DNA of 64,000 bases from Nostocoides sp. (GCA_016716625.1 JADJVJ010000006.1:620001-684000), one strand, 5' to 3'. Counted from the stretch's first letter, positions 44,039 through 53,594 are shown. Notes: generated from the letters alone by a model not told the origin. Numbers and translations: made by a program.

Positions 44039-45309
44039 GGCCGCACCCGGGTCGTCTTGGTCGAGGCGGTGTCCAGGGCCATCTCGTCGGCCTTGTCGAC
44101 GGCCCGCTTGAGCCGCACGGTGCCGGTCTCGGCGTCGTCGATCTCGACCACCTTGCGCAGCTTCGCGGTGGCCTCCTCGTTCCCGGTCTCCTTGGCCAGC
44201 TGGACCGCTCGGCCGAGTTTCGTTGTCGCGAGCTCCTCCTGACCCGCCGCCTTGGCGGCCAGACCCTCCTGGATCGCGGCCGCGAGCTCGGTCTGCCCGG
44301 TGTAGTGCGCGACCTGCTGGTCGATCCGCGCGGTCAGGGCCGAGTCGTCCGACCAGGTGGCCTTGACCAGACCCTGGGCGGCAACGGCACCACCGACGAC
44401 GATCTGCACCCGGGAGGCGAGCTGCTCCTGGCCGACGCCCCGCGCGGACAGCCGGACGCCCACGTGGTAGTCCCGGGACTCATCGGACCAGGCTCCGGTC
44501 GGGTAGTCCCCGGTGAGGTCGTTGACCGGGGTCCGCCGGGTCGTGAGGTCCTCCACGGTCGGTGCGACCTGCCGGACGAAAAGCACCTGGGCACCCTGCG
44601 GCGCCCACACCCGCAGGGTGGCATCGGCGACCCCACGAGACATCGAGGCCCGCATCATGGCAGCGAACTCGGCGGCCAGTTGGTGCGGCGCAGGGATGAT
44701 GTCGACGGTCCCGAGCAGGGACTGGGCGATCCGCCGGATCTCGCTGACCTTCCACTCCACGCCGATCCCGCGGCAGTCGCACTGAAAGAATCCGGCCGCG
44801 CGCCCCACGGCCGCGTCGAGCACCTCCGGGGGCTCGTTGTTCTCCCCGTCGGTGAGGAGTATGGCGTGCCGCTGGGTGACCTGAGGCACCGACTGGAAGA
44901 GCACCCCGGCGAGGTCGAGCCAGGTGCTGATCACGGTGCCGCCGCCGGAGCTGAGCTGCGAGACGGCATACGTCGCTTCGGCCCGGGTCTGCGCGGACAT
45001 CGGCACCATGCCGGGCCCGCTGCGCACCGGCGGGTAGGCGAGGAAGGCCGCCCCGTTGCCACTGACGACGGCGAAGTATGTGCCGTCGACGATCTCGCGC
45101 AGGGCCGCGATGGCCGCCGCTTTCGCGGCCTCCATGGCCTCGACCTGCATCGACCCGGAGGTGTCGATGATGATGACCTCACCGGGGGTGCCGCCGCCGG
45201 TGCCGGCCTGACCGGCGCCGGAGCAGTTCACCGAGACGATGGCCATGACGTCGGTCCCACCGTCGGGCAGGAACTGGTTCTGGTAGACCGTGGCGCTGAA
45301 CTCAGCCAT
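44035..45309 (-). CDS. von Willebrand factor A domain protein (TerY-like position)
   Basis: A 424-residue protein. A vWA domain at about residues 42-230 has the metal-ion-dependent adhesion site D49-T-S-G-S53 and ILLTDGENNEPPE. A C2-like or immunoglobulin-like beta region follows at about 240-340, then a helical tail rich in Lys, Glu and Ala with ELATTKLGRAVQLAKETGNEEA. It has no signal peptide, so it is cytosolic. It lies between a PP2C phosphatase gene (8-base overlap) and the FHA gene (ATGA). A vWA-PP2C-kinase group is known as the TerY-P triad in tellurite/stress systems, and this gene takes the TerY place. Its ligand is unknown. Confidence 0.82.
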   Translation of the reverse strand: MAEFSATVYQNQFLPDGGTDVMAIVSVNCSGAGQAGTGGGTPGEVIIIDTSGSMQVEAMEAAKAAAIAALREIVDGTYFAVVSGNGAAFLAYPPVRSGPGMVPMSAQTRAEATYAVSQLSSGGGTVISTWLDLAGVLFQSVPQVTQRHAILLTDGENNEPPEVLDAAVGRAAGFFQCDCRGIGVEWKVSEIRRIAQSLLGTVDIIPAPHQLAAEFAAMMRASMSRGVADATLRVWAPQGAQVLFVRQVAPTVEDLTTRRTPVNDLTGDYPTGAWSDESRDYHVGVRLSARGVGQEQLASRVQIVVGGAVAAQGLVKATWSDDSALTARIDQQVAHYTGQTELAAAIQEGLAAKAAGQEELATTKLGRAVQLAKETGNEEATAKLRKVVEIDDAETGTVRLKRAVDKADEMALDTASTKTTRVRP

Positions 45310-46399
45310 CTGCGGTGCCTCCTTCGACTCGCGCAAGCGCGGCGGTGATGTTGTCGTGCCCACCCTGGGCCTTCGCCCATTCGACGAGCGCCTGGGTGAT
45401 GGTGAGCGGGTCGCTGCTTCCCACGGCCCGGATCTGCTCGCGCAGAGCAGCCGGCTCAGAGGCATAGTTCCACAGCCCGTCCGAGCAGACGAGGATCCAG
45501 CCCTTGGCGGTGACCTCGGTGCGACCCACGGTGGGCACGACACCCTCGGCATCGGTGCCGAGCCAACGGGTGATGGAGTGGGCCTGCGGGGAGGATTCGG
45601 CCTCGGCGCGGGGCATCCCGCCGGCCATCAGCATCTGCGCCATCGAGTCATCCAGGGTCAGCTGCCGTCCCTCCCCGTCGTCGGGCAGGTAATAGGCCCG
45701 GCTGTCCCCGAGATGGGCGTAGCGCAGCAGCGCGCCAGCCAGGACAGCGGCCACGAAGGTGCACGAGGCCGGGTTCGGTGAGGAAGGGTCGGAGTGGGCG
45801 ATGACGGCCGTGTTCGCCGCGGCTGCGGCCCGAGTGAAGACCTGGTCGGCGGCGGCATCCGCGCTCTCGCTCACGCCGAGCCCAGCCGGCAGCGGGGCCC
45901 GGAGCACCTCGAGCGCCGCCCGGACCGCGGCCATGGAGGCCACGTCGGAGTCCTTGGAGGTGGACACGCCATCACAGACGACGAGGACGGCATGCTCGCC
46001 GGGGGTGTCGGAGGCGGCCAGGGCCATGGCGTCCTCATTGCGGGAGTGTCTGACGCCGCGATCACAGACCCCGGCCACCCACCCCGCGGGGGCCTCCTCG
46101 AAGTGGTCGCGGGCGCTCGGGGCCTTGGCTCCGCAGGTCGTGCAGTAGAGGTCCTCGCCGACCTCCCCGCCGCATTCGGCGCAGGGTCGCGGGCCGGCCG
46201 GGACCGCTGCCGGAGCCGGACGGGCCGGGCGGGTGGCGGCACTGATCGGGGCGCGTTCGTCCAGTGGGTCGCTCTGCGGGGGCGCGCCGGGGGCCGAGGC
46301 TCCACCGGTGGCCGCCATGACCGCGGCCCCACACGCCTCACAGAAGGCCGCGCCGGCCGTGAGCGGCTCACGGCATTGCGGACACAGGCCCTCGCTCAT
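45302..46399 (-). CDS. PP2C-family Ser/Thr phosphatase with zinc ribbons
   Basis: A 365-residue protein. Two zinc ribbons precede the catalytic domain: C6-x2-C9/C20-x2-C23 and C73-x2-C76/C86-x2-C89. The PP2C domain runs from about residue 105, with the metal-binding residues in RHSRNEDAM and VVCDGVST (D143), then HLGDSRAYYL, CSDGLWNYA and GGHDNITAAL near the end. It is soluble. Directly after pknG (ATGA overlap), it probably removes phosphates that PknG adds, possibly from the FHA and vWA proteins. Confidence 0.9.
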   Translation of the reverse strand: MSEGLCPQCREPLTAGAAFCEACGAAVMAATGGASAPGAPPQSDPLDERAPISAATRPARPAPAAVPAGPRPCAECGGEVGEDLYCTTCGAKAPSARDHFEEAPAGWVAGVCDRGVRHSRNEDAMALAASDTPGEHAVLVVCDGVSTSKDSDVASMAAVRAALEVLRAPLPAGLGVSESADAAADQVFTRAAAAANTAVIAHSDPSSPNPASCTFVAAVLAGALLRYAHLGDSRAYYLPDDGEGRQLTLDDSMAQMLMAGGMPRAEAESSPQAHSITRWLGTDAEGVVPTVGRTEVTAKGWILVCSDGLWNYASEPAALREQIRAVGSSDPLTITQALVEWAKAQGGHDNITAALARVEGGTADG

Positions 46400-48612
46400 G
46401 TGAGCGTCCAGGGCCGGACGGCGTTGGCCCGGTCGACCAGGGCGAAGCGCTCGGCCTCGTCGGGGGCCTCCCGGGCGAGCAGCCGATACCGCTGCTCGAG
46501 CGCGGCCCGCAGGCTGTGTTCGTCGGCGGCATACGGTCCGACCGGTCCACCGGTGGCGCCGCCGTGGACGAGCACGAGGGCCCGTTCCAGGACCCGGGCG
46601 GTAAAGGATTCCCGTTCGGCGACGTCCATCCGCACCCCGTCGACGCTGCGCAGGGCCTCGTCAAGCGCCGGCAGCCCGACGCCTTGCCCGGCCATGATGA
46701 CCTCCGCGCGCAGCCTGCGGGACTCGCCGTAGCCGCGGCTCGTCGGCGGGACCAGGTCGAGCGCGGCGACCGCCCCGGCGGTATCCCCTCGAGCGGCCCG
46801 CACCCGGGCCAGGCCGAAGGCGGCCGGCGCGGCATAGGCGGCGTCGGTCTGGGCGCAGGTCCGGTACAGCCCTTCGGCGACCTCGCCGTCTCCGACCGCC
46901 TCACAGGCCACGGCGAGCGCGAGTTTGGGTGCGAGTTCGCCGGGGACCTGCTGATAGACGGCGTTGAACGCGGCCCGCGCCTCGGCCGGTGCGCCGGTGC
47001 GCAGGTGGGCCAAGCCGATGACCCAGAGCGCTCGCCAGTCCCAGGGGTCGTCCTTGAGGAGTTCTCCGGCGGCCGCCCTCGCCGAGGCACCGTTACCGCG
47101 CCGGACCTCCTCCTGGGAACGGGCCAGCCAGACCTCGGCGGTGTCCTCGGGGGCACCATCCAGGATGGCGAGCCGTTCCTCCGGCTCCCCGGCGGGCAGG
47201 GAGGTGACGAAGGTGTGTTGCGGGTCGCCCGGATCGGGCCGCAGCACCGGCAGTTGGGACCAGTCGATGCCGGCCGTCGACACCGCCGGGGAGGTGAAGT
47301 GCACGGATGCTGCGGAGGTGAGCGCGGTGCCCTCGGTGCGCGCGGCGACGACCTCGCGGAGCACGCCGAGGGCTTGGCTGCGCAGCTCGTCGGCGGAGGC
47401 GAAGCGGTCGGCCGGGTCCGGTGCGCAGCATTTGGCGATGAGCCAGTACAGCGAGGGGTAGCGCTGGAAGAGCGGGGTCGTGGCCGGATCCGGCAGCGAC
47501 TGCAGATAGGTGCTCTGATAGCCCCGGAACTCCATGCAGAGGACGAGCAGGGTACGGCCGATGGTGTAGAGGTCGGAGGCAATGCTCGGGCCCGTCGTGG
47601 GGACCTCCGGCGCCTGGTAGCCCACGGTGCCGTAGATCGCCGAGTCACGGTCGTCGAGATGCCGCACCCCACCGAGGTCGATGAGCTTGACCGCGTCCCC
47701 GACCTGGATGAGGTTGTCCGGCTTGAAGTCGCAATAGACCAGGCCCAGGTCGTGCAGGTACTGGAAGGCCGGGAGGATCTCCACGACATACGCCAGGGCC
47801 TGGTCGACCGGCAGCGGGTCGTACGCGCCGCCGTTGGCCCGCATCCGCTCCTTGAGGACCTGCTTGAGGGAGACCCCGCCGACATACTCCATGACGATGT
47901 ACCCGGCGTCGTCGTGAGTGACGAAGTTGTAGATCTCGACGATGAGCGGGTGTTCGACCTGGGCCAGGAAGCGCTGCTCGGCGATGGCCGCGGCGAGCGC
48001 GTCCTTGTCGCCGGCGTTGAGCAGTCCCTTGAGGACGACCCAACGGTCGGAGACGTTGCGGTCGCGGGCGAGGTAGATCCAACCCAGACCGCCGTGCGCG
48101 AGCGCCCCGGCGACGAGGTACTGTCCGGCGACCAGGTCGCCCGACTTCAGTTTGGGCGTGAAACTGTATGCCGTCCCGCAACTCCCGCAGAAACCCTCCG
48201 GCCGTCCCGGCCGGTCGTTCTGCGAACGGCCCACGGGTGCAGCGCAGTTGGCGCAGTTGCGTTTGTTCTCGGGAACCTGCGGGTCGGTCATCACCGCGGA
48301 CGCGGCATCGACCGGCGGAGCCGGGGGTACGGCGGTGAGACCGGCGCCCAGGCGTGCCGCCCGCGTCCTGGTCGAGCCGCTGCGGACCCGCCGGGTCACC
48401 CCCGAGGAGGCCGCGAGCCGCTCCGAGCCGAACGGGGTGGAGTCCATCCGGAAGGAGGCCGTCCGTTCCGAGACGGCACCGTCGGCACCGGCCGGGGTCG
48501 CCGAGCCGGTTGCCGCAGAGGCCGTCGCCGAGGCGCCTTGCGGAGTGCCGCAGACGTCGCAGTAGCCGTCGAGGATCTGCCCGGAGCAGCCAGGCTGGGT
48601 ACACGCGTTCAT
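46396..48612 (-). CDS. pknG: Serine/threonine protein kinase PknG
   Basis: A 738-residue soluble kinase with the PknG layout. A first Cys cluster (C4, C9, C18, C21) precedes a disordered Thr/Ser-rich part. A rubredoxin-like site follows (C120-x2-C123, C142-x2-C145). The kinase domain spans about 163-430, with K195 in VVLKGLL, catalytic D295 in VYCDFKPDNL (non-RD) and D312-L-G in place of DFG, as in mycobacterial PknG (DLG). TPR-like repeats fill about 500-738. Mycobacterial PknG phosphorylates GarA in response to amino acids sensed by GlnX and GlnH. ATG 48612 follows ggagag and overlaps the upstream stop (ATGA). The extra N-terminal Cys cluster is an addition compared with what I recall of the mycobacterial protein. 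Confidence 0.95.
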   Translation of the reverse strand: MNACTQPGCSGQILDGYCDVCGTPQGASATASAATGSATPAGADGAVSERTASFRMDSTPFGSERLAASSGVTRRVRSGSTRTRAARLGAGLTAVPPAPPVDAASAVMTDPQVPENKRNCANCAAPVGRSQNDRPGRPEGFCGSCGTAYSFTPKLKSGDLVAGQYLVAGALAHGGLGWIYLARDRNVSDRWVVLKGLLNAGDKDALAAAIAEQRFLAQVEHPLIVEIYNFVTHDDAGYIVMEYVGGVSLKQVLKERMRANGGAYDPLPVDQALAYVVEILPAFQYLHDLGLVYCDFKPDNLIQVGDAVKLIDLGGVRHLDDRDSAIYGTVGYQAPEVPTTGPSIASDLYTIGRTLLVLCMEFRGYQSTYLQSLPDPATTPLFQRYPSLYWLIAKCCAPDPADRFASADELRSQALGVLREVVAARTEGTALTSAASVHFTSPAVSTAGIDWSQLPVLRPDPGDPQHTFVTSLPAGEPEERLAILDGAPEDTAEVWLARSQEEVRRGNGASARAAAGELLKDDPWDWRALWVIGLAHLRTGAPAEARAAFNAVYQQVPGELAPKLALAVACEAVGDGEVAEGLYRTCAQTDAAYAAPAAFGLARVRAARGDTAGAVAALDLVPPTSRGYGESRRLRAEVIMAGQGVGLPALDEALRSVDGVRMDVAERESFTARVLERALVLVHGGATGGPVGPYAADEHSLRAALEQRYRLLAREAPDEAERFALVDRANAVRPWTLT

Positions 48613-49751
48613 GCGCTCTCCTTCTCGGCGGGCACCGGCCAAGCCTCGCAGGCCGCGATGAGGTGCTCGGCGACCGCGATCCTGGTGGGGCGAGTATCGA
48701 GGACGGTCGCGGTCACCGCGACGAGTTCGGCGAGACCCGGCGTCGGCCGGCCCCGCTCCCGCGCCTGAACCGTCGCGAGCCGCGCCACCAGGTCCTCGTG
48801 CGCGGCCAGCGCCGCGGTGCAGGTCTCGCTCACCAGGTTCATCGCCGCGGTGACCCGTTCGAGTCGCTTCTTGTATGCCAGCAGCTCCTCGGGTGCGCTC
48901 GGCACCGGGCCGAGCAGGGAGACGTCCGGGACGGCATACCGCGGGGCCGGCATGAGCGTGCGGCTCACGGTGGCCGCCAGGTCGCTCAGCGCGGCCTCCC
49001 GCGCCTCGAGATCGTCCCGCAGTTCGGTGAGCGAGCGGATCTCGTCGGCGGCGTCGCGACGTTTCGCGCCCCCGACGATGAGGTCACGCTCGAACCGGGC
49101 GGCGTCGTTCTCCAGCGGCCCGAGCAGTCCACCGACGTCGCCGCCCCGCTGGGCCTTGGTGGTGACCTCGTCGACTCGGGTGCGCAGCCGGTCCCAGAGC
49201 TTGCTCGCGGCCGGTTGCGCGGGCGCGGGCTCGAGGGCGATCTGGTCACGCAGTCGCTCGAGCTGGGCGCGCAGGTCCTTGACCCGGCGGGCGTGTTCGT
49301 CGGCGGCGGGGTCGAGATGGAGGCGCACCCGGAGCTGGCCGAGGAGGGCATCGGAGAGCCGGCAGGCTTCCGGCACGGAGAGGGCGAGGTTCGCCCCGCC
49401 TGCCGCGCTGCGGGCCGCCTTGGCGGTGGCCGCGTCGAGGGTGGCGTCGAGTCGTCCCCAGATGAGGGTGGAGAGTCGTTCGCGTTCGACATCTCCGACC
49501 CGGCCCCCGTCCCAGGTGGCGACGAGGAGCCGTTGACGGTCCGCGACGGCCTTCCACAGGGCCATGGAGAGCAGGATGTCGCCGGTGAGCGCGGCCTTGT
49601 CCCCGGCTGCGAGCGCAGCGCTGTCGACGTCATCGAGGTCGCGTCGGCGCTCCCGGACCCAGGTGTCGAGTTCGGTGAGGTAAGTCCCGAGCGCCGCCGG
49701 GTCGATCCGCTCGCCGAGCCTGCCGGGGGCGAGCGGGGCGTGGCCGATCAC
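48609..49751 (-). CDS. Predicted helical/coiled-coil protein of unknown function in the pknG operon
   Basis: A 380-residue soluble protein I do not recognize. It is almost all helix, rich in Ala, Arg, Leu, Asp and Glu. Likely coiled coils are near 150-170 (DEHARRVKDLRAQLERLRDQ), 235-265 (EIRSLTELRDDLEAREAALS) and 290-330. No transmembrane segment or Cys motif is seen. It lies between glnH and pknG with ATGA overlaps on both sides. In mycobacteria glnH is next to pknG, so this gene looks inserted relative to that layout. It may be a scaffold linking the membrane sensor to the kinase. This is inference. Confidence 0.6.
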   Translation of the reverse strand: MIGHAPLAPGRLGERIDPAALGTYLTELDTWVRERRRDLDDVDSAALAAGDKAALTGDILLSMALWKAVADRQRLLVATWDGGRVGDVERERLSTLIWGRLDATLDAATAKAARSAAGGANLALSVPEACRLSDALLGQLRVRLHLDPAADEHARRVKDLRAQLERLRDQIALEPAPAQPAASKLWDRLRTRVDEVTTKAQRGGDVGGLLGPLENDAARFERDLIVGGAKRRDAADEIRSLTELRDDLEAREAALSDLAATVSRTLMPAPRYAVPDVSLLGPVPSAPEELLAYKKRLERVTAAMNLVSETCTAALAAHEDLVARLATVQARERGRPTPGLAELVAVTATVLDTRPTRIAVAEHLIAACEAWPVPAEKESA

Positions 49752-50770
49752 GGTGTCCGGCCGTACTGCGCGACCGGTGGCGCCGGGGCCTTGCCGAGGG
49801 TGCTCGCCAGCCAGGTGTTGTAACTCTTGGCCCAGGAACCGTCCGCCTTCATCTGGTCCAGGACACCGTTGACCAGGCGCACCAGGTCGATCCGGTCCGC
49901 GGCGATGCCGACGCCATAGGGCTCCTCGGTGAACGGCTGCATGGGCACCACGACGGCATACGGGTCCTGGGCGGCCAGACCGGCGAGCACGGTGTCGTCG
50001 CCGGTGATGACGTCGGCCTCACCGAGTTGTAGGCGGACCAGGCAGCCGGTGTGGTTGTCGGCCGGGACGATGACCGCGTCCGGGGCGGCCTTCTCGATCT
50101 GGGTGAGGCTCGAGGTGCCCTTGGGGGCGCAGACCCGCTTCCCGGCGAGGTCACCGACGCCGGTCACGGCAACGCCCTTGCGGGCCAGCAGCTTCTGACC
50201 GGCCCGGAAGTACTCCCCGGAGAAGGCGATCTCCTTCCAGCGGTCGCAGGTGATCGTCATGGTCCGCACGACGACGTCGACCTCGTGGGCCTTGAGCACG
50301 TTGAGTCGTTCAGCCGCGGTGATGACTCGCAGCTCGTACTTGCGCTCATCGCCGAGGATCGCCTTGGCGAGCCGTTTGACGATGTCGATGTCGAAACCTT
50401 CGACGGCCCCGGTGAGCGGGTTGCGCGCACCGAAGAGATAGGTGTCCGAGGAGACCCCGGCGATGAGTCGGCCACGGGCGACGATCTCGCCAACGCCCCC
50501 GGTGCGGACGGTGCCCGCGGCGGGCAGAGTCGCGGGTGGGGCGTAGGACTCCAGCCGGTTGGTGCATGGCGCGGCCGGGGTGCTGGCCGTGGGGCTCGGG
50601 GACGGGCTGGCCGTGGGAGCGGGCGCGGCCGTGGTCGCGAGCGGGTTGGGGGTCGGGGCATATCCGCACGCGGCCGTGCCGAGGATGAGGCCCGCCAACG
50701 CGGTTACCAGGGCCGTTCGCCCCGGGGCCTGGCGGCGCCCGGAGCGGGCCAGGGGTGCGGCCGTCGTCAT
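49748..50770 (-). CDS. glnH: GlnH-type amino-acid-sensing lipoprotein
   Basis: A 340-residue lipoprotein. The signal peptide ends in the lipobox LGTAAC with Cys35, then a Thr/Pro/Ala/Ser linker to about residue 68, then a type 2 solute-binding domain (GRLIAGVSSDTYLFGARNP, VEGFDIDIVKRLAKAI, VVVRTMTITCDRWKEIAFS). It is not next to any ABC permease or ATPase. Instead it follows glnX (TGATG overlap), as in the mycobacterial PknG-GlnX-GlnH sensing system, in which GlnH binds aspartate/glutamate outside the cell. ATG 50770 gives the signal peptide. Confidence 0.92.
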   Translation of the reverse strand: MTTAAPLARSGRRQAPGRTALVTALAGLILGTAACGYAPTPNPLATTAAPAPTASPSPSPTASTPAAPCTNRLESYAPPATLPAAGTVRTGGVGEIVARGRLIAGVSSDTYLFGARNPLTGAVEGFDIDIVKRLAKAILGDERKYELRVITAAERLNVLKAHEVDVVVRTMTITCDRWKEIAFSGEYFRAGQKLLARKGVAVTGVGDLAGKRVCAPKGTSSLTQIEKAAPDAVIVPADNHTGCLVRLQLGEADVITGDDTVLAGLAAQDPYAVVVPMQPFTEEPYGVGIAADRIDLVRLVNGVLDQMKADGSWAKSYNTWLASTLGKAPAPPVAQYGRTP

Positions 50771-52044
50771 CACAGGTACTCCTTGAGGCGAGCGCCCAGA
50801 CCTGCCCAGATGGCGAGCGCGGCAACGAGCCCCGCCACGGCACCGCCGGCCGCGCCGACCAGGAACCACTGCCGGCCCTGGCTGAGGGCGTCCCGGGTCT
50901 GCGCCACCGCGGCCTGGTTCTGGCTGCCGAGCCCGGAGACCACGGTGTCGAAGGCCGCACTAGGGGTGCCGGCACCGGTGGCCGTCGAGAGTTGGACGGC
51001 ACCATCCCAGTCGCCGCCGGCATCCCGGGCGACGACCTTGTCGTGTTCGGCGAGGAACTCCGGCCATCCGGTGGTCCCGGCTTCGGTCAGCACCCCGCTC
51101 GCCGTCTGGAACGGCTTCTCCCACTTGTCTTTCGAGCCGCGGTCGATGAGCCGCAGGCTCTCGTAGGAGCGGGCGTCATGGGCCGCGCTCAAGGCTTGCG
51201 CGCTCTGCACGGTGTCGGCGTACGCCCCGGCGCGCAGTTCGGTGATCCGGGCGTCCCGGGAGTACAGCATCCAGGCGGCCAGGACCGAGGCGATGAGCAG
51301 GGCCGCGGCGGCCCCGGCCAGCCCCGGGTTGACCCGGCGGTGGAATCGGCGCGCCGTCCAGCGGTTGGCCACCCAGAGCAGCGCCGCGCCGATCAGCCCA
51401 GGCACGAGGGCGAGCAGCCACGGCGTGGGCGTGATGGAGTTGCGTGAACGCTCCTCGTTCGCGGTGATGACGGCCCCGATGAGGGGGATGGCGCTCGAGC
51501 GCAACTCGGCGCTGGCCAGCCGCAGGTAGGCCGCACCGACCGGAAGCCCCTGCCGGTTGTTCGCCCGGGCCTGTTCCATGAGTCCGGTGTAGCGGGCGAC
51601 CTGGGCGTTGAGCAGGGTGAGCACCTCGGTGTCCGCGCTCTGCGCCGTCGCCGCGCTGGCGATGTCGCTCACCACGGTGCCGAGCGCGGTGCTGTATGCC
51701 GTGCGCTGCTCCGCGGGTTCGAGGCCACCGATGAGGAAGGCGTTCGTGGCAAGGGCATCGGCCCGCAGGAGTTGTGCCTTGATCTCCTGGGCCCGAACGA
51801 GTTGTTCGGTGTCACTCACCGCGCGGGCCGACGCGAGGTAATCGTTGAGCTGCTGAGCGAGCAGGAGCAGGCCGAGGATGAGGGCCATCGCGGACAGGGC
51901 GACCCGAAGCCGCCGCACCTGTGCCGGGGTGGCCGACTGGCCGCGGGTCGCCGGTGGCGGCGGGGCCGCGGTGGCAGCGGGCGGGGCCGGGGTGGCGGCG
52001 GGCGCGGACGAGGGCACCGGCGCACTCTGCGTGGCCTGGCTCAT
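50770..52044 (-). CDS. glnX: GlnX-type membrane signal transducer
   Basis: A 424-residue membrane protein. The N-terminal Pro/Ala-rich cytoplasmic tail covers about 45 residues. The four helices are at about 47-66, 208-228, 237-256 and 398-420. Two helical external regions (about 70-205 and 258-395), each shaped like a four-helix sensor, separate them. This layout matches mycobacterial GlnX, which links GlnH outside to PknG inside. The position next to glnH supports it. It overlaps the AAA+ gene stop (ATGA). Confidence 0.88.
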   Translation of the reverse strand: MSQATQSAPVPSSAPAATPAPPAATAAPPPPATRGQSATPAQVRRLRVALSAMALILGLLLLAQQLNDYLASARAVSDTEQLVRAQEIKAQLLRADALATNAFLIGGLEPAEQRTAYSTALGTVVSDIASAATAQSADTEVLTLLNAQVARYTGLMEQARANNRQGLPVGAAYLRLASAELRSSAIPLIGAVITANEERSRNSITPTPWLLALVPGLIGAALLWVANRWTARRFHRRVNPGLAGAAAALLIASVLAAWMLYSRDARITELRAGAYADTVQSAQALSAAHDARSYESLRLIDRGSKDKWEKPFQTASGVLTEAGTTGWPEFLAEHDKVVARDAGGDWDGAVQLSTATGAGTPSAAFDTVVSGLGSQNQAAVAQTRDALSQGRQWFLVGAAGGAVAGLVAALAIWAGLGARLKEYL

Positions 52045-53591
52045 GGCTGGTCCTCCCCGTCGCTGGGTCCGCTCAGGTCCTCCGGGCGGAGTTCGCGGAG
52101 CTGTTCGACACTGGGTTCGTCGACGTCCTTGAGCCGCCACGCCTGGTGACCGATCGCTGACTCAAGAACGTTGCGCGCGTAGCGCCCGTTCCCGAAGGTC
52201 GCTCCGCGCTCCTGGCCCTGGAGCAGACTACGGAAGCGGTCCTCGACCTGGTCGGTCACGTCGTAGTCGGCCTTGGCGGCGAGTTGCCGGAAGATCGCCA
52301 CGAGCTCGTCGTCGGAGTAGTCGGCGAACTCGATGGTCGTGCGGAACCGGCTCGCCAGGCCGGGGTTCTGGGCGATGAAGATCTCCATCGGCACCGGGTA
52401 CCCGGCGACGATGACGACCAGGTCGTCGCGGCGGTCCTCCATCTCCTTGACCAGGGTGTCGACGGCCTCGGTGCCGTACTGGTCGCCCGCGAGCGAGTAC
52501 GCCTCGTCGATGAAGAGGACGCCCCCGGCCGCGGAGGCGACGACCTCGGCGGTCTTGGTCGCGGTCTGCCCGAGGTAACCGGCAACGAGTTCGGAGCGGT
52601 CGACCTCGACGAGTTGGCCCTTGCTGAGCAGACCGAGAGCCCGGTAGATGCCGCCGACGAGCCGGGCGACGGTGGTCTTGCCGGTGCCGGGGTTGCCGGT
52701 GAAGACCAGGTGCCGGGTGAGGTCGGGGGTCTTCAGCCCGGCCGCGGCTCGCTTGGCCTCGACCTTGAGGACGGCCACCTGGCGATGGACCTCACCCTTG
52801 ACCGCGGCCAACCCGACGAGGGCATCGAGTTCGGCGAGGAGTTCCTCGACGGTGCGTTCCGGCTCCACCGGGGCGGCGGGCGTCACCGCGGGGGCGGCGG
52901 CCTCCTGCCTCGCCGCGAGCGCCGGCTGGCCGCCGGGTATGTCGTGGGGCGCACCTTCGTCGGCAGCCACCCGCCCAGCCCGTCCCCCGTCGGCGGATAC
53001 CGGCCCGAGCCCCGGGAATGCTCCCGGTGCCCATGCCGGAACATCCCCGAGATCCAAGGGCGAACCCTGGGGCCCGGTCTGCGGACGACCGGTCACCTCA
53101 CCCACGCGAGCACCGACCTCGCGGAGCTGCCCCATGACCTCGTGCCAGAGACCGGCGACCGCCTCGGTCACCGAATCCCCGGCGACCGAGCGCCCGGGGA
53201 CCGCGGAGAGTTGGGCGGCCGCGGCCTGGGCCGCCGCGTGTACGGTGAGTTCTGAGGGCTCACCGAGGGCGGCTGCGGCGGTACAGATCTCACTCAAGGC
53301 CCGGGCGTACGCACCGGCCTCGGCGTGACCGGAGCCGGCAAGATCGTGCAGTGTCGTGGTCGGCGCCGACCGCCACCGGCGGCCTCGGGAGGCGGCGGCC
53401 GCGAAGTCCTCCGCACCGCGATCTCCACCGGTCTGGGCGACCCAGTCGACATACGCGCCGGGGGCGCCTTCGGCGACGGCCGCCGCCAACGACTCACCCT
53501 CCGCGCGGGCCACGCTCTCCTCGACATCGGCGGCTCCGGCGACCTCGAGGAGGGCGGCCAGTGCGGCCGCGAGGGAGGGTGAGGTGGGCAT
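52041..53591 (-). CDS. CbbX/SpoVK-like AAA+ ATPase
   Basis: A 516-residue protein. The N-terminal 240 residues are Ala/Gly-rich helices and linker with no motif I recognize. The AAA+ domain follows from about 250: LDALVGLAAVKGEVHRQVAVL, Walker A GNPGTGKTT (Lys at about 305), the pore-type SELVAGYLGQTATKT, and Walker B GGVLFIDEAYSL. The arginine finger region is FRTTIEFADYS, and the C-terminal part has GNGRYARNVLESA. This is the CbbX/SpoVK/EccA type, which remodels protein partners. It sits between a small unknown (3-base gap) and glnX. A target in the same operon is likely. Confidence 0.88.
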   Translation of the reverse strand: MPTSPSLAAALAALLEVAGAADVEESVARAEGESLAAAVAEGAPGAYVDWVAQTGGDRGAEDFAAAASRGRRWRSAPTTTLHDLAGSGHAEAGAYARALSEICTAAAALGEPSELTVHAAAQAAAAQLSAVPGRSVAGDSVTEAVAGLWHEVMGQLREVGARVGEVTGRPQTGPQGSPLDLGDVPAWAPGAFPGLGPVSADGGRAGRVAADEGAPHDIPGGQPALAARQEAAAPAVTPAAPVEPERTVEELLAELDALVGLAAVKGEVHRQVAVLKVEAKRAAAGLKTPDLTRHLVFTGNPGTGKTTVARLVGGIYRALGLLSKGQLVEVDRSELVAGYLGQTATKTAEVVASAAGGVLFIDEAYSLAGDQYGTEAVDTLVKEMEDRRDDLVVIVAGYPVPMEIFIAQNPGLASRFRTTIEFADYSDDELVAIFRQLAAKADYDVTDQVEDRFRSLLQGQERGATFGNGRYARNVLESAIGHQAWRLKDVDEPSVEQLRELRPEDLSGPSDGEDQP

Positions 53592-53594
53592 CCG

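Noticed and set aside
46516..48768. A 750-residue open frame antisense to pknG
   Set aside because: PknG motifs are complete on the minus strand, and its overlaps with neighbours fix the strand of the operon.
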